DNA of 39,373 bases, from NCBI GenBank assembly GCA_050248915.1, contig JBFWRL010000036.1:1-39373 (forward strand), written 5' to 3'. Source of the DNA: GCA-2770975 sp050248915. Lineage in GTDB: Bacteria > Cyanobacteriota > Sericytochromatia > UBA7694. Both the position numbers and the translations under genes were made by a program. Below the pieces are notes generated by a model, which saw nothing but the letters and a program-made list of their open reading frames with translations, ran no database searches and was not told where the DNA came from. Within the stretch, counting starts at the first letter, position 1; every line of letters begins with the position of its first letter. Shown here piece by piece: positions 16,593 through 23,951 of this stretch.

Positions 16593-19500
16593 CTATTTCT
16601 TGACCCGGATATATTGGCCCGCGAGATAGGCCTTCATGGCATTGCTCTCGTAGGTCGGTCGGAAGCCGAGGGAGACGGGACGCCATTTGCCCTGGCCATC
16701 GAGGCCGCCCGAAGCGGCTTTGGTGATTTTGACAAAGGCCTCGCGAGGCGCCCCCACCGGGCAATGGATATCCGGTTCGAAGCCCTTGGCGATCCCTTGA
16801 CCAAACATCGTCTTGTGGACCAGGGTTTCGGTCATCAGGGTCGGTTTGAGCCAGGCCCGCGTGGCACTTTGGTGTGAGCCATAGCGGTACATGGATTGGT
16901 AATTGGTTTCGGGGTTTTTGGCCAGACCGTCGCTGCGGGTCTCGTGGCCTTTGACCGAGCCAAAGGTTGCACCGTACATATTGTGCCAGGTGCGGGTGAT
17001 GCCTCTGGGGGTGCCGGGATAATAGCGTGCCCGCAGCAGCAGGCGGGCCACTTTATACGCCTGCGCCTGTTTTTCCCAGCCCCTGAAAGGCCGGTCTTCG
17101 GGATCCGCGTCGATATACACATAATCGCCGTCGTCGACGCCCAGGGCCTTGGCGTCCTGAGGATTGATATCCACATACCCCTCCACCACCGAAGGCAGGC
17201 GTTTGTCGTGGCGGTAGATATCCCCAAATGGCCCAAACCAGATGCCTGTAAAGTCTGTATCAATTGGGGTGGTGTGTGCTCCGTGGCGGTATTTGGGGGT
17301 GTGATAGACATATTTATAGTCTTTGTCTTTGCTTTTAAGTGGGTGCACACTTTTGAGCATCTGCTCGGGAGTGCGCACCACATGCCGGGCCTGCCGCACC
17401 TCGCAGGACTGATTATTTGCATCCACGCCATATTCAGCCGGTTGCTTGGGCCGAATCGCCGGATGCGGTTTGGCGACAATCACGTTGGGCTCGTGGTGGG
17501 TGGAGTCGATCGGTTCGCGGTAGACCAGCAGGTTTTCTCCACTTTCGATAAATTCAGGTTCAAAGCGATAGAACTCCAAACGCCCAGATTTGGTGTGCCA
17601 AGGCACCTCGTTTTGGGCCTGCTCGTAAGACGAGGCGCGGGGATAGGTGCGGTTGTTCATCAGGGTCGGTATCCCGGCTTTGGCATCGGCATGTAATTTG
17701 TCAAATTGATAGCCTTTGAGCGACGACGAGCCGTTGATAATCCGCTGCAAATAGACTTCGGTCTGACCTTCGTTGGTAAATTTCCAGACGTCGTTAAAGC
17801 GGGGCTCTTTGGCCTCTTCTGCCAAAGCTTTGGCCACCCCAGCCAGAATTTCAATATCTGGCTTGGTGTCAAAGATCCGTTTTAAGGGCGTATTGGGATA
17901 GACCTGGGCAAAGGGGTTGGTGCAAGAGGCCGTCAGATCGGGCACTTTAAATTCGGCCCAACTGTCACAGGCAAAGATCAAATCCGCATATTCACATGAG
18001 CCCGTCCACCACCAATCGGCGTAGGCAATAAATTCCACTTTGGGCAGGGTATTGTTGACCACATCATAATGCCATTTGATATTCCCAATCACCGAGTTGG
18101 AATTGTTCGACCACATGGCTTTGGTCGGGGTGGGCAAATGGCCTTTGCCGGTAAGCAGGTGTTTGCCCATGCGCAGGGGCCGATCCCCATAATTAAAATA
18201 GTGCAGCGAGTCGTAGTGCAGGTATTTTTTGGTGGTGATTTTGCCTTTGGGATCCAATTGCAGATTGAAGGGATCTTCCATGGTAAACAGGGGTTCTCCG
18301 CCCAGCAGCGCACCGCGGTAATTGCCGGCATAAGAGCCCACATTGCCGCCGGGGAAGCCCACATTGCGCGTCAGCGAAGCCACCAGAAAAATCGCCCGGT
18401 CTTTGAGGTCGGAATTAAAAAACTGATTGGGTCCCATGCCGGTCACAAACAGAGTTTTCTCTTTGTTTTGGGCAATTTGAGTGGCCAGTGAGACAATCCC
18501 GCTGACCGGGCAACCGGTGATGGCTTCGGTCTGCTCGGGGGTAAAATTCTCGTTCAGGTAGCGCTCCATCAGGGCAAACACCGTCTGCACTTCAACACTT
18601 TTACCGTTGAGCAATTTGACCTGTTGTTTGGCGCGCAAATCCGGTTTGAGGCCCTTTTGATTAAAGTTGCTGCCCCAATCGTCGCGGGTCACCGTTTCGA
18701 GTTGGCCTTTGGCACTGTCCCAGACCAGATAAGGCCTGAATTCTTTCAGCATTTTTTCGGGAATAAACTGTGCTTGTTGGGCAAATGCAGCAGGCGGTTT
18801 TTCGCCGTCTTTCATGACCTTGAGATTCTTGGGCACCGGATTTTGATAGTCTTTAAAGACCTCTTCCGGGCGCAGGGGTTCAAGGCTGTCCATGCGAATC
18901 AAAAAAGGCATATCGGTTTTGGCTTGAACAAAATCGAGATCGTAGAGTTTTTTGGCAATAATGACCTGGGCCAAGCCCAGGGCAAACGCCGGGTCGCTGC
19001 CGGGCCGGATCACCATCACCTCGTCATTTTTGGAGGCCGTGGCACTGTATTCTACTGTCACAGTGATGGTCTTGGCCCCTTTGAGACGGGCCTCGGTCAT
19101 CCAATGGGAGTCGGGCATTTTGGTGGTGATCCAATTCATGCCCCAGGGAATGATCAATTTGGCGTATTCGGTGGCAAAGAGGTCAAAGTCGTTGGTTTGC
19201 TGCCCTGTCACCATTGGGTGGCCAGGGGGCAAATCTGTGTGCCAGCTATAACTGTCCCAACCACGGGCGCTGTGCGCTTTGTCGGGGCCCACATTGCGAA
19301 TTTTGGCATCGAGCAGAGCCAATGAATTGGCAAAGCGGTAGAGCCCAAAAATCCGGGTGGCCCCCAAAAAGGCCATGCCGCCCCGCATTTTAACACTCTG
19401 CACCCCTGCGCCTTCCATGGCTTCGATCACGGCCTCGTCATAGCCCTGGGCGTGCAGGTATTTGGCCCCTTTTTCGCCCGAATAGGTTTCGGAAATATTC

Positions 19501-20093
19501 ATCAGGGCCTGGGCCGCAATTTTGTAAGCTTCGTCCCAAGAGAGGCGCAACCATTGATCTTTGCCCCGTTGGAAGTATTTTTCGGGTCCACGCCCCGTTT
19601 GGGGATCCCGTGGGAATCCCGCTTTGACCCAGTCTAAATAACCCTTGCGCACCATGGGCGACTTCACACGGCGATCGCCGTAGACCCGGCGCACGAGCCC
19701 CAGGCCTTTTTGGCAAAGGCGGGGATCCCAGCGGTGAGAGGCACTATTGCCATAGAGGTCTTTGGCTTTGCCATAGCCGTAGGTCGGCCCAATGCGGATC
19801 GCAATCCCGTTTTTGACATAGGTTTTGAGCAGGCAATTGTGGGTGTCGTTGGGGGCACAGAGAAAGGTGAAATCTGAGTCGGGTTTAAACAGATTGCGGT
19901 AGACGTTTTCCCAATTGCGATTGGGATAAGCGGCCAGGGGGTTTTCGATTTGGGTCGGTTTAAAATAGCGCAAGACGGGTTTATTGGCCTCTTCCATGCG
20001 CTCTGCGCGCGAGGCGCAGCCAGTGACGCCCAGGGCAGCCCCCCAGGCGGCCATATTTTTGAGAAAATCCAGGCGGTTGAGATGTTTCGACAT
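16593..20093 (-). CDS. nxrA: NxrA-like molybdopterin catalytic alpha subunit (type II DMSO reductase family)
   Basis: The 1166-residue protein is the catalytic subunit of a type II molybdoenzyme. The Fe-S site near the N-terminus reads C79-x3-D83-x3-C87 with C127 later, i.e. Asp in place of one NarG cysteine; I recall this Asp variant from nitrite oxidoreductases. The predicted molybdenum ligand is D287 in SWHTDLPPGHP, matching NarG Asp222. Blocks such as GPTYGYGKAKDL, ASHRWDPRLCQKG, GMNWITTKMPDSHW and the terminal RYYPGTPRGITRTWHNMYG resemble Nitrospira/anammox-type NxrA. The N-terminus (NRLDFLKN, then LGVTGC) looks like a Tat signal lacking the second Arg and ending in a possible lipobox. 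The reaction may be nitrate reduction or nitrite oxidation; the adjacent nirK and nos genes favour nitrate reduction. Confidence 0.92.
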   Translation of the reverse strand: MSKHLNRLDFLKNMAAWGAALGVTGCASRAERMEEANKPVLRYFKPTQIENPLAAYPNRNWENVYRNLFKPDSDFTFLCAPNDTHNCLLKTYVKNGIAIRIGPTYGYGKAKDLYGNSASHRWDPRLCQKGLGLVRRVYGDRRVKSPMVRKGYLDWVKAGFPRDPQTGRGPEKYFQRGKDQWLRLSWDEAYKIAAQALMNISETYSGEKGAKYLHAQGYDEAVIEAMEGAGVQSVKMRGGMAFLGATRIFGLYRFANSLALLDAKIRNVGPDKAHSARGWDSYSWHTDLPPGHPMVTGQQTNDFDLFATEYAKLIIPWGMNWITTKMPDSHWMTEARLKGAKTITVTVEYSATASKNDEVMVIRPGSDPAFALGLAQVIIAKKLYDLDFVQAKTDMPFLIRMDSLEPLRPEEVFKDYQNPVPKNLKVMKDGEKPPAAFAQQAQFIPEKMLKEFRPYLVWDSAKGQLETVTRDDWGSNFNQKGLKPDLRAKQQVKLLNGKSVEVQTVFALMERYLNENFTPEQTEAITGCPVSGIVSLATQIAQNKEKTLFVTGMGPNQFFNSDLKDRAIFLVASLTRNVGFPGGNVGSYAGNYRGALLGGEPLFTMEDPFNLQLDPKGKITTKKYLHYDSLHYFNYGDRPLRMGKHLLTGKGHLPTPTKAMWSNNSNSVIGNIKWHYDVVNNTLPKVEFIAYADWWWTGSCEYADLIFACDSWAEFKVPDLTASCTNPFAQVYPNTPLKRIFDTKPDIEILAGVAKALAEEAKEPRFNDVWKFTNEGQTEVYLQRIINGSSSLKGYQFDKLHADAKAGIPTLMNNRTYPRASSYEQAQNEVPWHTKSGRLEFYRFEPEFIESGENLLVYREPIDSTHHEPNVIVAKPHPAIRPKQPAEYGVDANNQSCEVRQARHVVRTPEQMLKSVHPLKSKDKDYKYVYHTPKYRHGAHTTPIDTDFTGIWFGPFGDIYRHDKRLPSVVEGYVDINPQDAKALGVDDGDYVYIDADPEDRPFRGWEKQAQAYKVARLLLRARYYPGTPRGITRTWHNMYGATFGSVKGHETRSDGLAKNPETNYQSMYRYGSHQSATRAWLKPTLMTETLVHKTMFGQGIAKGFEPDIHCPVGAPREAFVKITKAASGGLDGQGKWRPVSLGFRPTYESNAMKAYLAGQYIRVKK

Positions 20094-20098
20094 GACGT

Positions 20099-20515
20099 TT
20101 AAGTCTCCTCTTCGGTATTACGGTTGCCCGTCAGATGCGATAAATAGTCTTTGCCAGGCCAAAAAGCCTGATGATTGAGAGAAATTTGCCCGTGTGGCTC
20201 AATCCGCAGCGGGCGGCGGGGGAATGTGTCTCCTTGCTGAAAGACATCACTGTCCAAAGCGTAGAGCCCCCGCTCAAAGGCCACCACCATCTGTTGGCCT
20301 TGATTGACAGGGGTGTGAGTGCCGGGGGGAAAGTCTGCCCAGCCACCGACTTCTTGCCAGGGCCGTTCTTCGGCTTCGTCTGTATTTGCCTGGGGGCCAG
20401 CGCTTTGGCCAGGCAAAGGGGCTTTGACCAGTCCCAAAGCGGGCACCACATGGGGCAAGACCTGCAGCGCCTCTCCCAGCATTTTTTTGAGAAAACCCGA
20501 ACGGCTCATTTCCAT
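20099..20515 (-). CDS. Small exported protein of unknown function, Rieske-like pattern without ligands
   Basis: The 138-residue protein starts MEMSRSGFLKKM followed by a weakly hydrophobic stretch (VLPHVVPALGLV), which resembles a Tat signal with Ser in place of the second Arg. The body contains WQEVGGWADFPPGTHTPVNQGQQMVVAFERGLYALDSD, here broken only for description into the two parts before and after NQGQQ; this strand pattern recalls the first half of Rieske domains, but the protein has no cysteine and so cannot hold a Rieske cluster. It lies five bases upstream of the alpha gene and three bases after the preceding gene, with GGAG 8 nt before its ATG. A structural or assembly role in the NxrABC-like complex is a guess. 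Confidence 0.62.
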   Translation of the reverse strand: MEMSRSGFLKKMLGEALQVLPHVVPALGLVKAPLPGQSAGPQANTDEAEERPWQEVGGWADFPPGTHTPVNQGQQMVVAFERGLYALDSDVFQQGDTFPRRPLRIEPHGQISLNHQAFWPGKDYLSHLTGNRNTEEET

Positions 20516-20518
20516 GGT

Positions 20519-21199
20519 TTAATCTCCATTCCAGACCGCGCGTGGGCTCATTTCCACCAGCTTTAAACGGGGCTCTGATTCGCTGAGCCATTTTTGCAGG
20601 GACAGCTCTAAAAAGCCCTGGCGGCGGCCCGCCAAGACCGGGTGGTGGTCTTTGAGTTGATAAAAAATCTGCGCTTCGGCATAGCCCAAAAGGGTGATTT
20701 CTGCTTGGTGTTTTGCCAAATCTGCGTTTAAGCGTTCCAATACGGGCTGGTAAGCTTCGGGCACTTCTGCCAGCCGCCATTGGGGCTGGTCTTCGGGGTA
20801 AAGCAGATCTACACAGCTGGAGCCTGGATCCGCATAAGAGCTGTGGCGGCTGTAGCGGGCATTTTCACCGGCCCCCATCACCAACCCATCCACAGATTCG
20901 CGCCAAACATCGCAGATATGGGTATTTTCTCTTTGGCAGGGCACACGTTTGAGTTGCATCACACCGGGTTCAATTTCCTGCCATGGGCCGCTGATACAGG
21001 GCAGACCACTGCGTTCCAAAATGAGGGCAATTTCGGTACACGAAAGGGGGTCCAAATTTTCTGCTTTGAGCTGCAACCCCGAGTTTCGCCCCGCATCAAA
21101 GGCCTTGCGCAATTCCTGTTCACGCAGCACCTGTCGCTCGGTATCGCTGTTCCGCATGGGAGATACTTCCTCAATCTGCTTCGGGGTTTGCGCGGTCAT
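20519..21199 (-). CDS. Unknown protein, possible V4R/ATC-hydrolase-like domain; first gene of the nxr-type operon
   Basis: The product (226 residues from this ATG) is soluble with no signal peptide. A stretch around residues 88-135 has the spacing C-x7-C-x3-W...G, then NARYSRHSSYADPG and SSCVDLLY. This recalls the C-terminal half of small heme- or ligand-binding folds such as V4R or L-2-amino-thiazoline-4-carboxylate hydrolase-like domains (xxRxxxxxxGDxxCxFxY), but the match is weak. Three cysteines fall in this part. An ATG at 21157 (MRNSDTERQ) has a better ribosome site (GAGGAAG) and may be the true start. It is the promoter-proximal gene of the operon, behind two Crp/Fnr-type boxes, so a role in assembly or sensing is conceivable. 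Confidence 0.6.
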   Translation of the reverse strand: MTAQTPKQIEEVSPMRNSDTERQVLREQELRKAFDAGRNSGLQLKAENLDPLSCTEIALILERSGLPCISGPWQEIEPGVMQLKRVPCQRENTHICDVWRESVDGLVMGAGENARYSRHSSYADPGSSCVDLLYPEDQPQWRLAEVPEAYQPVLERLNADLAKHQAEITLLGYAEAQIFYQLKDHHPVLAGRRQGFLELSLQKWLSESEPRLKLVEMSPRAVWNGD

Positions 21200-21220
21200 G
21201 GTTGGGGGCCTTTCACATAA

Positions 21221-21256
21221 AAAGAACGCTTGTCATCATTCTGACAAACGTTCTTT
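21221..21256 (-). terminator. Inverted repeat with U-tract after the nos operon, overlapping the nxr promoter
   Basis: Two 15-base arms (21221-21235 and 21242-21256) are complementary except for one G-T-type pair and are separated by a 6-base loop. On the minus strand the second arm runs into TTTTT-A. It would stop read-through from the nos operon before the nxr-type operon. Alternatively it is an operator, because its loop contains the predicted -10 hexamer. Confidence 0.6.
21238..21243 (-). promoter_or_regulatory. Predicted -10 hexamer of the nxr-type operon
   Basis: The minus strand reads CAGAAT, four of six matches to TATAAT. Its centre is 32 bp from the centre of the TTGCG-N4-CGCAA box at 21266-21279, the class II Crp/Fnr geometry, giving a start of transcription near 21231, about 32 nt before the first ATG. 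Confidence 0.5.
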
Positions 21257-21265
21257 ACAGCGTAT

Positions 21266-21279
21266 TTGCGCAAGCGCAA
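21266..21279. promoter_or_regulatory. Crp/Fnr-family box, TTGCG type
   Basis: The sequence TTGCGCAAGCGCAA is a 5-4-5 palindrome with extra T and A flanks. The same TTGCG-N4-CGCAA core occurs at 30984, 37111 and 38400, each before a nitrogen-oxide gene. Here it lies 67 bp upstream of the first gene of the nxr-type operon and 32 bp (centre to centre) from a -10-like hexamer. Confidence 0.82.
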
Positions 21280-21288
21280 ACTTGAGAC

Positions 21289-21302
21289 TTGATTCAGATC
21301 AA
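21289..21302. promoter_or_regulatory. Canonical FNR box, TTGAT-N4-ATCAA
   Basis: The sequence TTGATTCAGATCAA matches the FNR consensus perfectly. Its centre is 23 bp upstream of the TTGCG-type box, so in the predicted nxr promoter it would be centred near -64.5, close to a class I activator position. It lies just beyond the stop codon of the outer-membrane protein gene. It is also part of a wider repeat CTTGATTC...GAATCAAG (21288-21311). Confidence 0.78.
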
Positions 21303-21322
21303 CGAATCAAGAGGAGCGGATC

Positions 21323-22429
21323 TCAAAATCCGATCTGCCACCCGGCCTGCAAGAGCCACTGGGTGGCCATTTGCGGGCCCGAAAGACGCTGGTAAACGGG
21401 GATACCCCCTTCAATTCCCAGGCGCTGCCCTGGCCAAGGCACAAGATTAAAGCCCACAAGCAGATCCAGGCGCTGCCCCCCCAAACGGGCGGGATCAGCG
21501 GAGGGAATCATGGTGGTGTCCAGGCGGGAATCTGCCCCTTCGGCATTGCCCCAGAGCTGGCCTTGCAGGCGAAGCGAAGTACTCAGCCAATCATTGAAGC
21601 GGTAGCCCAACCAACCCGAGCCGCTGAAGCGATGCCCCAGCTTGTAATTGAGGCTGTTGGTTCCCAAGCGGAGGGTGCCTCCCGGCTGAAGCCCCCAACA
21701 CCAGGGCCCAGTGTGGCCGGTATAAGTCAGGGCCGGCAGCAAATCCCAGGTGCCGGAGCCGAGACGCATCATATACGGCATGACTTGAGGGGCATTGCCT
21801 TGGGTGCTGGGTTGACTCAGATCGATCAAACCGGTGGGCAGGCTCACCCCCAAATTGAGATGCAAACTGTGGTTTTCATATTGCCAATTGCCCAACATGG
21901 CTGTCAGGGAGACATCTCCCAGGCCCCCCGACTGCATGGTTGCAGGCGTGGTGGCAGTGCTTTGCATGGTGTGCATATGCGCTTCATGGCCAACATGGCT
22001 CATCGACATACCCATGCCGGGCAGCATGGCCATCAGGGTCAGCCAGTCTGTGGGCGCATACATCACCCCCAGCATCGGCATGCCCATCAACATCGACTCG
22101 GGTGCCATCGCAAAGCCATCCAGGACTTGGTTGCGGCTGACCACATTCGTCTGATCTAACAGGCCGCCCATGCCAGCCCCCATGATGCTGGCAGAGAACA
22201 TCCATTCTCCTGCTCGGTGCATATGTGATCCCATGACCCCAATCGGAATCGCCACCCCCTGACTGTGGTGGTGGTGAGCCTGATCTGTTGGGCTGTGTTG
22301 GGCGTGTGTTTCGTGATTGGTTTCATGTTCAGGTGGATGTTCGTGTCCAGGCTCAGCGGCCTGGGCCATGGCTTTGCCAGAGAGGGCCATGGCACCCAAA
22401 ATAAGGGGGATGATCATTTTTTTGTTCAT
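21323..22429 (-). CDS. His/Met-rich outer-membrane barrel protein, probable copper-related transporter-like protein
   Basis: The 368-residue product has a Sec signal peptide (cleavage near AMA-QAA, residue 22), then a histidine-rich tract (HEHPPEHETNHETHAQH...HHHHS, residues 29-57) and a beta-rich remainder ending in Phe, typical of outer-membrane barrels. Segments MHRAGEWMFS, VLDGFAMAPESMLMGMPMLG and YAPTDWLTLMAMLPGMGMSMSHVGHEAHMHTM match, as I recall, a family of transporter-like outer-membrane proteins found next to copper and other metal resistance genes. Repeated Met and His suggest copper binding. It is the last gene of the nos operon, 21 nt after nosY, so it may bring copper in for NosZ or remove excess. 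Function is inferred from composition and context. Confidence 0.75.
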   Translation of the reverse strand: MNKKMIIPLILGAMALSGKAMAQAAEPGHEHPPEHETNHETHAQHSPTDQAHHHHSQGVAIPIGVMGSHMHRAGEWMFSASIMGAGMGGLLDQTNVVSRNQVLDGFAMAPESMLMGMPMLGVMYAPTDWLTLMAMLPGMGMSMSHVGHEAHMHTMQSTATTPATMQSGGLGDVSLTAMLGNWQYENHSLHLNLGVSLPTGLIDLSQPSTQGNAPQVMPYMMRLGSGTWDLLPALTYTGHTGPWCWGLQPGGTLRLGTNSLNYKLGHRFSGSGWLGYRFNDWLSTSLRLQGQLWGNAEGADSRLDTTMIPSADPARLGGQRLDLLVGFNLVPWPGQRLGIEGGIPVYQRLSGPQMATQWLLQAGWQIGF

Positions 22430-22450
22430 TGTTTTTCTGCTTTCTCAATT

Positions 22451-23227
22451 TTAACAATCGCGTTTTTCAAATAGCTTCAAGGCCAATAATACCGGGCCAA
22501 TCGCCCAGACCAGCAACACAGCACAGGCCAGAAGTTGCCCCCAGCCCGAGCCAAAGAGTTGGCGGTAGAGTGCGCCGGTATAACCCATCAGGGCCGAAAT
22601 ATCCAATTTGATCAGCACCAAAATCCGTGCCAGATCAACCGGATTTAAAAAACTCAAGATCAAGGCGGGTTTTTCGAGGGGATAATCCTGCAGGGCCACC
22701 AGCCCAAACAGAATTAGGGCGTCAAAGAGCAGGGCGGTATAAAACCAGATAAACAGCGAGGTGGCCATGCCGCGAATTTTGTCGGGCTGCCAATTGACGG
22801 CTAAAAAACCAAAACCCGTGAAAATAAAGTTTAACATCACCCCCACAATCAAGATCCAAATCAGGGGTTCGGTCAAGCCGCCGACCAAGAGCGGGCCGCC
22901 ACAGCCGGCCAAAAAGGCCAGGGCCAGAGAACTTGAAATACCCAAATATTGGCCGAGAAACACCCCCCGGCGGCTCACAGGCTGGGCCAGCAGCAAATCC
23001 AAAAAATCCCGCAATTGGTAAGAATACATGGTGCTAAAGATCAAACTGATCAAAGGCACCAGGAGCAGCACCAAATTGAGCAGACTGATCGCAATCTGGG
23101 CCCGGTCGCCGCTCAGGGCTGAGACACTCAGGGTGAGAGCCATCAAAAGCAGGCCATACGCCAACATGACTTTGCTGCGCAGCAGATCGTAGAGCACATA
23201 TTTGAGCAATTTATTGTTTAAGAGCAT
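22451..23227 (-). CDS. nosY: NosY, ABC-2-type permease of the nos copper-site assembly transporter
   Basis: The 258-residue protein has about six membrane helices (for example MLAYGLLLMALTLSVSAL, LLNLVLLLVPLISLIFSTMY, LALAFLAGCGGPLL and VLLVWAIGPVLLAL) and the pattern of ABC-2 permeases with a FSTMYSYQLRDFLDLLLAQPVSR loop. NosY with NosF and NosD forms the NosDFY complex, needed to mature the CuZ site of nitrous oxide reductase. Its start overlaps nosF by 17 nt, showing translational coupling. The downstream outer-membrane gene follows after 21 nt. Confidence 0.9.
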   Translation of the reverse strand: MLLNNKLLKYVLYDLLRSKVMLAYGLLLMALTLSVSALSGDRAQIAISLLNLVLLLVPLISLIFSTMYSYQLRDFLDLLLAQPVSRRGVFLGQYLGISSSLALAFLAGCGGPLLVGGLTEPLIWILIVGVMLNFIFTGFGFLAVNWQPDKIRGMATSLFIWFYTALLFDALILFGLVALQDYPLEKPALILSFLNPVDLARILVLIKLDISALMGYTGALYRQLFGSGWGQLLACAVLLVWAIGPVLLALKLFEKRDC

Positions 23228-23951
23228 GTTCTTTTACCCATTCTGCCAGTGCAGCCCCCAACCGGGTCTGGCCTGTGGCCTGGCGCAAGACATCCAGACG
23301 ATCATCAAAACAAATTTGGCCTTCCAGCATAAAGATCAGGCGGTCAGCCAGCTCTTCGACCTCTGTAACAATATGTGAGCTGATCAAGAGCAGTTTGCCA
23401 GCCGCTTTTTCGGCGTGGATTTTTTCTTTGAGCAGTTCCGCTGAAAGGGGATCCAGACTGGCGGTGGGCTCATCGAGAATGATCAATTCGGGTTTGAATA
23501 AAAAGGCCAGGGCGGCATTGACCCGTTGACGCATTCCGCCAGACAGCGAGCCCAGTTTCTTTTCTTCCATTTCTTCCAGGCCCAGGCTCAGATGCAATTC
23601 TCGGTCGAGATTGTCTTTTAAGCCGCGCAAATCCTGAACCAGGGCCAATAATTCACTCACGGTCAGGTTTTCGGGATAACGGGCAATTTGGGGCATATAA
23701 CCCAAATGGTGGCGATAGCCGCTTTTGCCCCGGATATCTTGGTTCTGAAACAAGATCTGCCCCTGTTCGGGCAGGACCAAGCCGACCAGGGATTTGAGCA
23801 AAGTCGATTTGCCCGAGCCATTGGGGCCCATAATGGCAATCACCTGGCCCGGCGCAGCCTGAAACGAAATGTCTTTTAGGGCCTTAAAACGACCAAAGGT
23901 CTTGCTGACAGCTTTGATCTCCAGCAGCGGGGGAGAGGGGTGAATATTCAT
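23211..23951 (-). CDS. nosF: NosF, ABC transporter ATPase
   Basis: This ATPase powers the NosDFY complex. It has Walker A GPNGSGKST, a Q-loop (GYMPQ), the signature LSGGMRQRV, Walker B LIILDEPTASLDP and the H-loop ISSHI. The protein from the ATG at 23951 is 246 residues. That start is chosen because its ATG overlaps the nosD stop as ATGA and AAAGAGG lies upstream; the frame extends to 24194 but that part lies in nosD and gives no family sequence. The order nosD-nosF-nosY and the overlaps on both sides are typical of nos operons. Confidence 0.93.
   Translation of the reverse strand: MNIHPSPPLLEIKAVSKTFGRFKALKDISFQAAPGQVIAIMGPNGSGKSTLLKSLVGLVLPEQGQILFQNQDIRGKSGYRHHLGYMPQIARYPENLTVSELLALVQDLRGLKDNLDRELHLSLGLEEMEEKKLGSLSGGMRQRVNAALAFLFKPELIILDEPTASLDPLSAELLKEKIHAEKAAGKLLLISSHIVTEVEELADRLIFMLEGQICFDDRLDVLRQATGQTRLGAALAEWVKEHALKQ

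Noticed and set aside
16896..17696. Long plus-strand open frames opposite the alpha subunit gene and other minus-strand genes
   Set aside because: They are antisense shadows of well-supported genes. None has a ribosome site, domain motif or sensible composition.
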